Origin: Anaerophaga thermohalophila DSM 12881
GTDB lineage: Bacteria; Bacteroidota; Bacteroidia; Bacteroidales; Marinilabiliaceae
Assembly: GCF_000191885.1 (NCBI RefSeq)
Contig: NZ_AEWI01000036.1
Span: 1 to 43,104 of the forward strand
Direction of reading: 5' to 3'
DNA: 43,104 bases
A program made the translations under genes and the position numbers. Below the pieces are notes generated by a model. The model was not told the DNA's origin, searched no databases, and saw only the letters and a program-made list of their open reading frames with translations. Positions 25,441 to 33,616 of this stretch are shown here, in pieces. Each line of letters starts with the position of its first letter. Position 1 is the stretch's first letter.

Positions 25441-26055
25441 CTAAGTCACTTTTTTTAATCTGTCAAAGTAGAATTTTACTCTTGTTGAAAGAAAATCTCT
25501 GTTAAAATATAATCCAACTAAGCCGGCAGCCCAAACCATAATTTTTACATCCATTGTGTGATGAAAAAATAAACAAGAAACAGCACTAAAAGTGATTATC
25601 CCCAGTGGTGTCCAAAAACCATAGTCCTTTTTAATCAGAGAAAAAACGATCAATGGAATAATAACAAAAGCAATAAGCAGTTCATCAGGAATAAAAAATA
25701 AATATACTCCCATCAATGTTCCGGCAGCACGTCCTCCTTTAAAATTAAAGAACAGAGGATAACCGTGCCCTATTATTGCTCCGATACCGATTAGCCCCAG
25801 CGAAATTGTGGATAAATTAAAAAAATGGTTTGCAAGAAGCATTGGTATTAATGCCTTCGAACTGTCTAAAAGTCCGGTTAAAATTCCCCAAAACCGGCCT
25901 ACATTTCTAAAAGTATTATAGGTTCCGGGGTTATTATTACCCAAGTCTCTGATATCTACTCCTTTAACCAGTTTTGTAATCACACAGGCAAACAATACCG
26001 AACCCGTAAAATATCCTGATAATAAGCATGTTATATAAGTCAAATAAGTATTCAT
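25441..26055 (-). CDS. plsY: PlsY-like glycerol-3-phosphate acyltransferase (divergent)
   Basis: 204 aa, about six membrane helices, usual PlsY length. GYFTGSVLFACVITKLVKGVDIRDLGNNNPGTYNTFR corresponds to motif 1 (GSGNxGxTN), and HGYPLFFNFKGGRAAGTLMG to motif 2 (H.FP.FL.FKGGKG.AT). Both deviate from the consensus: NNNPGT and GGRAAG instead of GSGNxGAT and GGKGVA. PlsY transfers the acyl group of acyl-phosphate to glycerol-3-phosphate. The upstream fakB and fakA genes supply acyl-phosphate, so the operon is self-consistent. It ends the operon, 3 bases after fakB. Confidence 0.82.
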   Translation of the reverse strand: MNTYLTYITCLLSGYFTGSVLFACVITKLVKGVDIRDLGNNNPGTYNTFRNVGRFWGILTGLLDSSKALIPMLLANHFFNLSTISLGLIGIGAIIGHGYPLFFNFKGGRAAGTLMGVYLFFIPDELLIAFVIIPLIVFSLIKKDYGFWTPLGIITFSAVSCLFFHHTMDVKIMVWAAGLVGLYFNRDFLSTRVKFYFDRLKKVT

Positions 26056-26058
26056 AAT

Positions 26059-26931
26059 TTAAATAGTTATAGCAACAGTATATGTTTTTGGCCCGCTGTG
26101 AACAGCACTGACAAAATCCGCTTTCCCTATAATAAAATTATCACAGGGTAAAGTTTTTAATTTTTCTTCGAAATCAGAAAAAGCTTCTTTATTATCTCCA
26201 AACCCGACGATATTTAATCTTTTAATGACGGTTGCGGATTTTTCAGCCATTTTAGCTTTTATTAACTCAATAATTAGTGAGTTTACGTGTTTGAAAGTTC
26301 TTCCTTTTCCAAGCGGAACGAATTGACCTTCTTTATCATCGCCCATCAGGCCGATAATTGGAGTAATACGCAAAACAGAACCCATCAATGCTTTTGCTTT
26401 TCCAATTCTGCCACCTCTGTACAGATAGTTCAGGTCTGAAATAGCAAAATAGCTAAATGTATTTTGAACAACTTCCTGTGATAATTTGACAATATCATCC
26501 GTGTTGTTGGTTTTTTTAATTATATCAATTACTCCAAGAAGAACATTTCCTATTCCTGCCATAACTTGTCGGCTGTCAATATTGATAATCGGAATTGTAT
26601 TTTCATACATTTCCTTGACGTTTTTACCAATAGCTAAGGTTGCTGCTGACATTACACTGCTCATCATGACATGAATTATCAGGTCATATTTATCCTTATT
26701 TTTTTCTACTATTTCAATAAGTTCTCCTTTTACAATTGAAGATGATTTTGCAACAACTTTTTCTTTCAGATATTTTTCATTTAGCCATTGTGCAGTGTAT
26801 TCATCACTTTCGCGATATTCTTTACCCTCAACTACAACAGGAAATTTTAAAATTTCGATGTCGGGATAATCTATTTGCTCTCTATAAAGGCCAGTCATAT
26901 CGCCTGTGATAATTAAAATTTTCTTATCCAT
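26059..26931 (-). CDS. fakB: DegV family fatty-acid-binding protein (FakB)
   Basis: 290 aa. DegV fold: IITGDMTGLYREQI at the N-terminus, KSSSIVKGELIEIVE (equivalent of the TSqP loop that binds the carboxylate), VMMSSVMSAATLA, SRQVMAGIG and a C-terminal SAVHSGPKTYTVAI. FakB proteins hold a fatty acid while FakA phosphorylates it. It lies 11 bases after fakA on the same strand, so the pair is almost certainly functional together. Confidence 0.88.
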   Translation of the reverse strand: MDKKILIITGDMTGLYREQIDYPDIEILKFPVVVEGKEYRESDEYTAQWLNEKYLKEKVVAKSSSIVKGELIEIVEKNKDKYDLIIHVMMSSVMSAATLAIGKNVKEMYENTIPIINIDSRQVMAGIGNVLLGVIDIIKKTNNTDDIVKLSQEVVQNTFSYFAISDLNYLYRGGRIGKAKALMGSVLRITPIIGLMGDDKEGQFVPLGKGRTFKHVNSLIIELIKAKMAEKSATVIKRLNIVGFGDNKEAFSDFEEKLKTLPCDNFIIGKADFVSAVHSGPKTYTVAITI

Positions 26932-26942
26932 TTTTTGAAAAT

Positions 26943-28754
26943 TTATTCAAAAGTTATGTAATAATGATATTGATATTGACCACCGTAATATTCTTCAAAC
27001 TCTAAATCGGGAAATGATTTTTTCAGTTTCGGAATAAGATTTTTTTCATTTTTTGCTGGAACACCTTTGTATATTGATACCAGACTTTCTTCTTTTATCA
27101 GTTTTTTAATTGTATTAGTGATAAGCATGTCTATATTTTTGTCAGAATGAATTATTTTCCCGTTGTAAATAGTGAAAAAATCATTTTTGTTTACTTTTTT
27201 ACCATCTTCCGTTGTAGTATCTCTGACAGCCCTGGCAATTGTACAAAAACGAATGTCATCAAGACGATTCATTATTGATTCAAGCGTAGTGGTAATGTCT
27301 AATTCTTTTGAAATATTCATCATCATACCAATCAGGGCGATTACATTATCCGCTTCAACAATATGGACATTGGATTTACTGAGTGAAGCAGCATATTTGA
27401 GTGCCATCAGAATATCTTTATCGTCGGCAGCAACGATTATATTTTTTGTTCTCAATCTGTTTAACTCTTTAACGATACGTTCTACTGACGGCTTATTTTT
27501 TCCATAGCAGAATACATCATCGGCACCGAGTTTTTTAAGAATTTCAGCAAATCCTTTACCGGAAACGATACAAAAAACACCTTTTTCTCTTTCATAATCA
27601 ATAGTATCATTACTTATGAGGTTCCTGTGTTGTTTTTTCATATCATCTACTTTGGTAAATATAAGTTCACCATATTTTGAAGCATCTTTAAAAACGGATT
27701 CCGGTTTATCCGTATGTATATGAACTTTATATTTATCGCCGCTGTTAAGTATTATCAGGCTGTCTCCGTACTCGCCGATTATTTCCTTTATTTGTTCTTT
27801 CGATGATATTTTGTCTGTTTCTAAAATAAATTCAGTACAATATTTTAATTTAATTTCCGGATTCCATGAATTTTTCATGCCTTCCAGGTCATTAATAATT
27901 GCTTTTTTATTCAAAAGTTTATTCCCGTTACTTTGCAGATTGTTAATAAAACGCTTAACATCTTCAATGATATTATGCAATCTTAAATTATGCAATTTAT
28001 CTATATCAATATTCGCAAGCAAAGCTGCAATGGAATTTTTATTGAAATTTGCAAATTTACCATTGAGATACTTTTTTGTAGCTTTATTTATATTAAGTAT
28101 AATCGAAACAGGTAAGCTTCGGGGAACCAATTCGTTAAAATTTAATTCCCTGTTAATTCCCTGAAGAATAATAAGAAATCCTGCACCACCCGAGTCTACA
28201 ACACCGGCTTGTTTCAATACGGGCAACATATCCGGAGTTTTATTAAGAACTTCTTTTAAATAAGGGATACATTTTTTCATAATACTTGAAGGGTCATCAT
28301 CTTCTTCCATCATTTCACCATACTTTTCTTTAAATTCACGCATTAAAGTAAGCATCGTTCCTTCCTTTGGATTTTCAGTACCCTCGTAAGCATTTTTATA
28401 TCCGTTTTCTATAGCTTTAAATATATTATCTTTAGAAAAGTCGTTATTTTCAATTACTTGTGAGATTCCCTGACAATACAGTGATAAAATTACTCCTGAA
28501 CACCCCCGACTGTTCAGAAGCATCTGTTCAGAAAAATTTTTCAAATATTCTCCTGTTGAGATTGATTCTTTTTCATAATTGTGCATATTTGCCAAAGCAC
28601 CCTGTATGGTCAGCGTCATATTAAGACCGGTATCGCCATCCGGAACAGGAAACACATTTAACCTGTTTATATATTCTTTGTGCCGATGCAGATACTTGTA
28701 AATATTCTCTATTTTTTCTCTTATTACTGCTGTTCTGTTTTCTGTTTGTATCAT
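26943..28754 (-). CDS. fakA: DAK2-domain fatty acid kinase catalytic subunit (FakA)
   Basis: 603 aa. The N-terminal DAK2 kinase domain has RLNVFPVPDGDTGLNMTLT (the Asp residues bind two Mg), LNSRGCSGVILSL and EGTMLTLMREF. A middle domain (ILNSGDKYKVHIHTDKPE) and a C-terminal DegV-like domain (FCIVSGKGFAEILKKLGADDVFCYG, VAADDKDILMAL) complete the FakA architecture. It phosphorylates a FakB-bound fatty acid to acyl-phosphate with ATP. FakAB is well described in Firmicutes and is less usual in Bacteroidota, so acquisition is possible. First gene of the fakA-fakB-plsY-like operon. Confidence 0.9.
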   Translation of the reverse strand: MIQTENRTAVIREKIENIYKYLHRHKEYINRLNVFPVPDGDTGLNMTLTIQGALANMHNYEKESISTGEYLKNFSEQMLLNSRGCSGVILSLYCQGISQVIENNDFSKDNIFKAIENGYKNAYEGTENPKEGTMLTLMREFKEKYGEMMEEDDDPSSIMKKCIPYLKEVLNKTPDMLPVLKQAGVVDSGGAGFLIILQGINRELNFNELVPRSLPVSIILNINKATKKYLNGKFANFNKNSIAALLANIDIDKLHNLRLHNIIEDVKRFINNLQSNGNKLLNKKAIINDLEGMKNSWNPEIKLKYCTEFILETDKISSKEQIKEIIGEYGDSLIILNSGDKYKVHIHTDKPESVFKDASKYGELIFTKVDDMKKQHRNLISNDTIDYEREKGVFCIVSGKGFAEILKKLGADDVFCYGKNKPSVERIVKELNRLRTKNIIVAADDKDILMALKYAASLSKSNVHIVEADNVIALIGMMMNISKELDITTTLESIMNRLDDIRFCTIARAVRDTTTEDGKKVNKNDFFTIYNGKIIHSDKNIDMLITNTIKKLIKEESLVSIYKGVPAKNEKNLIPKLKKSFPDLEFEEYYGGQYQYHYYITFE

Positions 28755-28781
28755 AGCAGCTTAGTTCTATAATTGATAATA

Positions 28782-28855
28782 TTAGTCCGGTCTAAAAAGC
28801 ATATTTGTTGACAAAATTATGGTTGTTTTAATGAAATCAGGGTTTTCAATTCCCG
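28782..28855. repeat. Partial type B element
   Basis: TTAGTCCGGTCTAAAAAGC and the following TGACAAAATTATGGTTGTTTT match the end of type B copy 2. The other half is absent. A CCCCGA..TCGGG-type piece follows near 28868-28884. No gene is seen in 28856-29010. Confidence 0.55.
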
Positions 28856-29010
28856 GCACGCTGCCTGCCCCGACACATTTCGGGACTCAACTCAGGCACT
28901 TTAAAAAACGTCCCGGTGAGGGGAAAACCCGACTGTTATTATTACTCTTGTTGTCGCTGACAATAAAAGTAGTAATTTGTCGGCACTCTCTGGCTATTTT
29001 TCCCTTCTTT

Positions 29011-29125
29011 TTATTCTATCAGGACTACTACCATATCCATTACATTCGTCCTTGTGTTTCCTGTAATAATATGGCCACCGATTTGTTGAAAAAATTCAAG
29101 CGGTAGGTTTTCATCTCTGCAGTAT
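29011..29125 (-). pseudogene. C-terminal remnant of a glycerate 2-kinase (MOFRL type)
   Basis: The minus strand in one frame reads DENLPLEFFQQIGGHIITGN, then TRTNVMDMVVVLIE and stop at 29011-29013. The FF..GG.IITGxTxTNVMD ending is the conserved C-terminus of MOFRL-family glycerate kinases, about 430 aa when whole. The upstream part is lost by a stop codon and frame changes. It lies just after the M24 peptidase on the same strand. Confidence 0.5.
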
Positions 29126-29238
29126 CAAAAGGGAAATTTCTATTTACTTTCAAAACAAGCAAAAATCTGAAAAACAAAGGCTCTTCCCATTTTCCAAAAG
29201 CCTGCCTCAACAAATTGGGGTCAATCTCTGATATTTTC

Positions 29239-30432
29239 TTACTCAACCATTATCAACCCCGGATTATCTCCTGTGATGCAACGCCCACCGGCAGGTGTCA
29301 CCACAAAAGTATTTTCTATCCCCACCATTCCAACACCATCGATTCCTTTTTTAGGTTCCACAGCAAATACCATATTTTCTTCCAATGGCGTTTTAAAACC
29401 TTTGGCCAGCACAGGCAACTCGTCCACAGTGAGGCCAATGCCATGCCCCAGAAACTTCACGGTACGATCGCCAAAACCCATAAAATTTTCTTTAAACTCA
29501 GGACTGAGTGCATCCATAATGGTTTCATAGATATTTTCCGGAGTATTACCAGGTTTCAACATCGCAGCCACTTGATTCTGAATCTTCACACATTGTTTGT
29601 GAATGCTCTGCACCTCTTCAGATAGCGGCTTCCCAAACATATAAGTCATGGTTTTATCGGAATGATAGCCATTTACCCCCAGTCCCATATCCACAAATAC
29701 CAGATCCCCTTTCTGCAGTTTTCTTTCTCTGCTGCCCAGGCCAGGTACCGCAGCATTCAATCCACGATTGCCTCCGGGCCCGTCGAAATTGGTGGGGTAC
29801 AACGAACTCTCGCCAAATCCCAGTTGGGCCACAACAATTTCTGTATCCAACATGGCAAAACGGGCAATCCCCTGATGTCCTTCCTGCACCATCAACCGGT
29901 ATAGTTCACCGGAGAGATCAGCCTCAGTCATTCCTTCTCTCAGTATATGTGGCACCAGGTCTTCGAGAACCCGTCGATGGATAGCTCCGGCCTTTTCCAT
30001 AAAACTCAGTTCCAAAGGACTTTTCACCGCTCTGGCCATTGACACTTGCAAATCGAGAGGATGAAAACGTTCAAAAGCAAAATGTTTACGGATTCTTTCA
30101 AACATGGCCAAAGGCACAAACTCTGCCTCCAGATATACCTCTTTGGGAATTTGACTGTAAACAGCAGCGGCATCCCTGTAACTGCTCATAGGTCGGATAT
30201 CATCAAATTCCGATTCTCTGGAAGTACGCTCAAAGCTTTTCCTTACCCACAAGATGGCTCCCCCATCCCGGGGAATAATCAACATCCCGTCAGGCATAGA
30301 ACCCGTAAAATACAAAAGGTTGATTTTACTGAAGATAATACCCATCTCCCATTCCGGATTCTGAGCATTCATTATTTCACGAAAACGAACAAGTCGCCGG
30401 TTGATTTCTGAAGCGGGGATAATAGATTCCAT
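29239..30432 (-). CDS. M24 family metallopeptidase (Xaa-Pro aminopeptidase type)
   Basis: 397 aa from ATG 30432 (a start eight codons upstream, 30456, is also possible; MESIIPASEINRRLVRFREIM looks like the natural N-terminus). Creatinase-like N-terminal domain, then the pita-bread fold with metal ligands: the two Asp in LVFVDMGLGVNGYHSDKTMTY, His in LGHGIGLTVDE, Glu in FAVEPKKGI and Glu in VGIENTFVV. It removes N-terminal residues before proline, or a similar peptide bond, in the cytoplasm. Not in an obvious operon. Confidence 0.92.
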   Translation of the reverse strand: MESIIPASEINRRLVRFREIMNAQNPEWEMGIIFSKINLLYFTGSMPDGMLIIPRDGGAILWVRKSFERTSRESEFDDIRPMSSYRDAAAVYSQIPKEVYLEAEFVPLAMFERIRKHFAFERFHPLDLQVSMARAVKSPLELSFMEKAGAIHRRVLEDLVPHILREGMTEADLSGELYRLMVQEGHQGIARFAMLDTEIVVAQLGFGESSLYPTNFDGPGGNRGLNAAVPGLGSRERKLQKGDLVFVDMGLGVNGYHSDKTMTYMFGKPLSEEVQSIHKQCVKIQNQVAAMLKPGNTPENIYETIMDALSPEFKENFMGFGDRTVKFLGHGIGLTVDELPVLAKGFKTPLEENMVFAVEPKKGIDGVGMVGIENTFVVTPAGGRCITGDNPGLIMVE

Positions 30433-30602
30433 AATAAAAACTTGTGATAATGTCATTCCGGAATTGTTTTGGTTGGAAGAGCATCAATCCTGATTAGTGT
30501 TTGTCCTTAAAGTGCCATTTGCTGTGTTACGCTTGCCGCCAAACCCTCAATATACTGTGGATGCCACGGCCGGCATATAATGGCGCTGTCAGATGGCGTT
30601 TT

Positions 30603-31307
30603 CTATATTCTTATTTTAATACCAGTCTTCCAGTAACTTGGATTAAAATTAACGTTCCAACTTGAATTATCCGTATCCCATTCTAACAGAGAATAGCTCA
30701 CTCCTCCCAAACCAACATAAATACTAAATCTTGAAGAGAAAAAATATGTTAATTCCGGAATGATATCAACACTAAAAAAATCAACTTTTGACGTCCCTTC
30801 TTGTCCGCTTGCAGAATAATCATCTGTTAATTCAATTGAGGTATTTGACGGATTATAGGCACTCCCAGCCCAAAAAGTATCATACTCAGATTTAATTTTT
30901 CCATAGCTGAATTTCAGGCTTGCATTAATATACAAATTGGTAGTAATCGGGTAATAATATCCTAAATACATATTTGGTAAAAAAACATTGGATTTAACAT
31001 TGGTCACTTCAGTCTGATAATAGCTATTAATCATCAAACTATTTTCTCTGACTTCTTTATCCCAATTATAGTCTAATCCGATTCCTGCAATTAATCTGCT
31101 ATTAATAAAATATCCTATGGAAGTTCCGATGTCTAAATATTTTCCTTCTGTCATATTTTGGTTATGTGTGACACCATTTTCTGTGGTTGATTGCCTATAA
31201 TTTCCGTCAAGTGAGATGATAATTTCTCCTTTTTCAGTCTGGGAAAATAAATGCAATGTTGAGAGAATCGTCACAGTTAATAATAATAATTTTTTCATCA
31301 TGCTCAT
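30603..31307 (-). CDS. Outer-membrane beta-barrel protein
   Basis: 234 aa with a signal peptide (MMKKLLLLTVTILSTLHLFSQ). The mature protein is alternating strands (GKYLDIGTSIGYFINSRLIAGIGLDYNW, FLPNMYLGYYYPITTNLYINASLKFSYG, IIPELTYFFSSRFSIYVGLGGVSY) ending KTGIKIRI. This is the OMP_b-brl (porin-like, small barrel) type common in Bacteroidota; ligand unknown. It stands alone. MSMMKK gives two possible starts (31307 or 31301). Confidence 0.83.
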   Translation of the reverse strand: MSMMKKLLLLTVTILSTLHLFSQTEKGEIIISLDGNYRQSTTENGVTHNQNMTEGKYLDIGTSIGYFINSRLIAGIGLDYNWDKEVRENSLMINSYYQTEVTNVKSNVFLPNMYLGYYYPITTNLYINASLKFSYGKIKSEYDTFWAGSAYNPSNTSIELTDDYSASGQEGTSKVDFFSVDIIPELTYFFSSRFSIYVGLGGVSYSLLEWDTDNSSWNVNFNPSYWKTGIKIRI

Positions 31308-31359
31308 TTTATTTGAATTAAAGATTAATTTAACGCAATATTATTTGAATGATTATCTT

Positions 31360-31503
31360 TGAGTGCAGTATAAAAAGCCTTCAAACTGCTGATTTTTACC
31401 ATTTTTACCCCCTGACCCCTAAAGGGGAACTGCTAAAAATCAGCAGTTCGAAAAAGTCCCCTTTAGGGGATTTAGGGGTCAAAAGGCTTTTTAGACTGCA
31501 CTC
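31360..31503. repeat. Type A palindromic element, copy 3 (144 bp)
   Basis: Nearly identical to copy 2 and in the same orientation: TGAGTGCAGTATAAAAAGCC to GGCTTTTTAGACTGCACTC. It lies 52 bases upstream of the outer-membrane barrel gene. Confidence 0.85.
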
Positions 31504-31595
31504 GTCTTTTAAAACTTAAAACATAAATTCAAGAATTATATTATGAGCCCGTTATAAAAATATCGTCAACCTTTTACGCTCCTGTAATTTTAATA

Positions 31596-31808
31596 TCAAT
31601 GTGCAAACATAAAGACCTGTCGGTAAAAACAATTTGAGGGCAGTCCTGCTGCAAATTGACCAATCAAATATTCGAAAGCATCACCGGAAAATCTGCCATT
31701 CATTGCTCCGTGCAATTCGTCTGCGATTTTCCAAAGGGTGTTTCCAATATAGTTGCGACAGGGATTGTCGTGTCTGTACGGTTCATTTGCTGTTATGTTA
31801 TTTTGCAT
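31596..31808 (-). pseudogene. Possible HsdM (type I restriction methylase) remnant
   Basis: The 70-aa frame contains YIGNTLWKIADELHGAMN (about 31698-31751), which closely follows the N-terminal helix of HsdM proteins (LGxTLWxIADxLRGAMNAxxF). Sequence on both sides does not continue the domain. It overlaps the end of the transposase gene by a few bases. The match is short, so this is a tentative call. Confidence 0.4.
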
Positions 31809-32039
31809 CTAAAAATTTATCTTCCTCCCAATTTTTAGGATTGTTTGTGATATAAGATGTAATTTTTTGAAACGATTTATCATCCCGGATGATATTGTCA
31901 TAAAAACGGGTTTGCCATTGAAATTCAAAACCTAAACGATGGGCATGTTTTGATACGGCAGATTTGTAGGAACCTACAATGGACGAAATGGAATTTTTCC
32001 CGATATTTTGAAATCGTTGTTGACCGATGGTTTTCGGGA

Positions 32040-32145
32040 TGGATTCCGATTGGTTGTCGGGATTGGTTATCCGGTTGGTTATTCGGTTGGTTATTCGGTT
32101 GGTTATTGGATTGGTTGGGCGATTGGTTGGGCGATTGGTTGGGCG
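32040..32145. repeat. 12-bp tandem repeat inside the transposase gene
   Basis: Units of GGTTATTCGGTT and GGTTGGGCGATT type repeat about eight times. In the two frames they encode NQS/NNQP or TNRP/TNRI repeats. The reading frame of the transposase is lost here. Confidence 0.8.
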
Positions 32146-32180
32146 ATCGTAGAGACAGGGCATGCCCTGTCTCTACGATC
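32145..32180. repeat. Perfect 36-bp palindrome (REP-like)
   Basis: The two 18-base arms, centred between 32162 and 32163, are exact complements; the core is AGACAGGGCATGCCCTGTCT. A related imperfect palindrome (CAGGGCGTGCCCTG) lies at 32612-32625, just upstream of the transposase gene. Palindromes of this GAGAC..GTCTC type accompany RAYT genes. Confidence 0.8.
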
Positions 32181-32310
32181 CCATCCCCATTCCCGTCACC
32201 GTCACCATTATTCCCATTCCCATCCCCGCCCCCGTCACAATTATCCCCGTTACCGTTACCATCACCATTCCTGTTCCCGTCATCATTCCCGTCATCATTC
32301 CTGTCATTTG
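32180..32310. repeat. Hexamer tandem repeat (CCCGTC/ATTCCC) inside the transposase gene
   Basis: Short 6-bp units (CCCATT, CCCGTC, ACCATT, CCCGTT) encode a Gly/Asn/Asp linker in the transposase N-terminal frame on the minus strand. Simple-sequence expansion. Confidence 0.75.
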
Positions 32311-32835
32311 TAATAATCAAAATACCATGAATATGATTAGGCATGACCACGAATTCGCCTAATTCAACATTTTGCGTATGATGTGGAATTTGATACCACA
32401 ATATATCTGCAATGATGCCAATATGCGACAATTGCATTTTACCATCATGTATTTCACCAAAATAATGGAACCTATTCTTCGTACAAATGGTAATAAAATA
32501 GGCACCTGCCCACCGATAATCCCAGGATTGCAAACGGGCAGACGGAATGCGGTATTTATTTTGAAATTTATCCATATCTATTCATATTGATACAGGACAT
32601 GCCCTTCAGGCAGGGCGTGCCCTGTCTGAACAAATAGGTCGTAGTATTCATTTCCGGGCATTACGCAAGACCATGAACGTCGCCCATTTTGGCTTCCCGC
32701 CATCTGCAGGACCGGAAAGCGGACAGGCCACTGCAACTTTTAAATAGTTAAAATCGTTCATTATTGTGACATTCTTTTGAATTGTGATATGTTGACAATT
32801 AACATTTACAGATGCAAACATTTTTAAAGATTTGC

Positions 32836-32937
32836 ATGAAACGAGCATGACAAAGATTGTTACAAAAGTTGATGTATAAAATCAATCATGCGAGTTCCAT
32901 CAGACCAATAACTTAGACTAATTTTATACTGATGAAA
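32836..32937 (+). repeat. C element, plus orientation, without a following gene
   Basis: Full copy ATGAAACGAGCATGACAAAG to ATACTGATGAAA. Here the terminal ATGAAA opens only a few codons before a stop, so this copy does not supply a start. The region 32576-32835 holds a partial REP-like palindrome and no gene. Confidence 0.75.
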
Positions 32938-33066
32938 AACCTTCCACCTTAAATGGAACTATGCAATATAAATAATTATTATTAATAATTTAAGCGTTAT
33001 TCAGCAGGCCCTATATAAATTATTGATTTATAAATTTTAATGATGAGGCCTCCACAAGAATGTTTG

Positions 33067-33130
33067 GTCCAACGGAGCCTCCAGTATCAAGCGAGCACAA
33101 ACAACGCTTGATCGGAGGCTAAGTGTTAGC
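33067..33130. repeat. Imperfect palindrome, attC-like
   Basis: GTCCAAC, then GCCTCC..ATCAAGCG pairing with CGCTTGAT.GGAGGC, then AAGTGTTAGCGGC. The arrangement (AAC..TCAAGC / GCTTGA..GTTAG) recalls an integron attC site, but the final core does not fit GTTRRRY. It precedes the padR gene. Confidence 0.3.
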
Positions 33131-33168
33131 GGCTGGCGATCTATTCTAATCACTTTTTTTTCAATTTA

Positions 33169-33201
33169 TTTGTTTTTCTCAATATTTTATTATTACATTT
33201 G
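33169..33201 (+). promoter_or_regulatory. Promoter of the padR operon
   Basis: TTTG (33169-33172), 21 bases, then TACATTTG (33194-33201), matching the Bacteroidota consensus. Confidence 0.65.
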
Positions 33202-33226
33202 TATTATACAAGATGATTAATACAAA
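33198..33226. promoter_or_regulatory. Inverted repeat, probable PadR operator
   Basis: Perfect 9-bp arms TTTGTATTA (33198-33206) and TAATACAAA (33218-33226) with an 11-base spacer, overlapping the -7 box and 13 bases before the padR start. Position and symmetry suit autorepression. Arm spacing equals that of the tetR operator at 17169. Confidence 0.6.
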
Positions 33227-33238
33227 AAAGACTATATC

Positions 33239-33616
33239 ATGAGTAAAAATAATCATTTATCTGAATTATTATCTGCATGGGAAGAAACTTATAAAAAAGG
33301 TCAATTGACCCTCTGGATTTTTCTCTCATTAAAAGATGGGAAAAAATATGTCGATGAAATTAAGTCCTTTGTTGAAGAACAATCTAATCACACTATGACC
33401 TGTGAAAGTCAAAGTCTCTACCGTAATCTAAGAAAGTATCAGCATGTCGGAGTTGTTGATTTTGAAACAGGTGTAGGAAATAAAGGTCCCGACCGTAAAT
33501 ACTATTTCTTGACAGAATTAGGATTTGAATTGCTCAATCGTTTTATTGAGAGAAATATAAATCTTTTTTTTAGCGAACAAATTAAAAAATTAATCTTATC
33601 GGAGGATAAAAAATGA
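33239..33616 (+). CDS. PadR-like transcriptional regulator
   Basis: 125 aa winged helix: KGQLTLWIFLSLKDGKKYVDEIKSFVEE (helices 1-2), ESQSLYRNLRKYQHVGVVDFE (recognition helix) and GNKGPDRKYYFLTELGFELL (wing), as in PadR proteins. The C-terminal dimer helix is short (PadR-s1 size). It overlaps the next gene by 4 bases (ATGA), so the two are translationally coupled. Likely represses its own operon through the TTTGTATTA repeat. Confidence 0.85.
   Translation: MSKNNHLSELLSAWEETYKKGQLTLWIFLSLKDGKKYVDEIKSFVEEQSNHTMTCESQSLYRNLRKYQHVGVVDFETGVGNKGPDRKYYFLTELGFELLNRFIERNINLFFSEQIKKLILSEDKK

Larger units (their letters stand above)
31798..32575 (-). pseudogene. REP-associated tyrosine transposase-like gene (RAYT/Y1_Tnp), frameshifted
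   Basis: The N-terminal half (32575 downwards) reads YRIPSARLQSWDYRWAGAYFITICTKNR and VVMPNHIHGI, with the HxH metal motif of HUH nucleases. It then runs into GN/GD hexamer repeats, VETGHALSL, and PNQ/NNQP repeats. The C-terminal half is in another frame: IGKNSISSIVGSYKSAVSKH, FEFQWQTRFYDNIIRDDKSF, YITNNPKNW, the family's conserved end, stop at 31798-31800. So the frame is lost inside the 12-bp repeat at 32040-32145. An exact 36-bp palindrome (32145-32180) lies within the gene. Confidence 0.75.

Noticed and set aside
28819..29106. 95-aa plus-strand frame
   Set aside because: Overlaps a partial type B repeat and CCCCGA-type palindromes and is antisense to the glycerate kinase remnant.
32040..32310. 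Possible CRISPR-like array
   Set aside because: Units are 6-12 bp, contiguous and coding, without spacers; it is a tandem repeat inside the transposase gene.
32648..32848. 66-aa minus-strand frame ending GGKPKWATFMVLRNARK
   Set aside because: The end looks protein-like but I could not match it to a family, and there is no convincing start.
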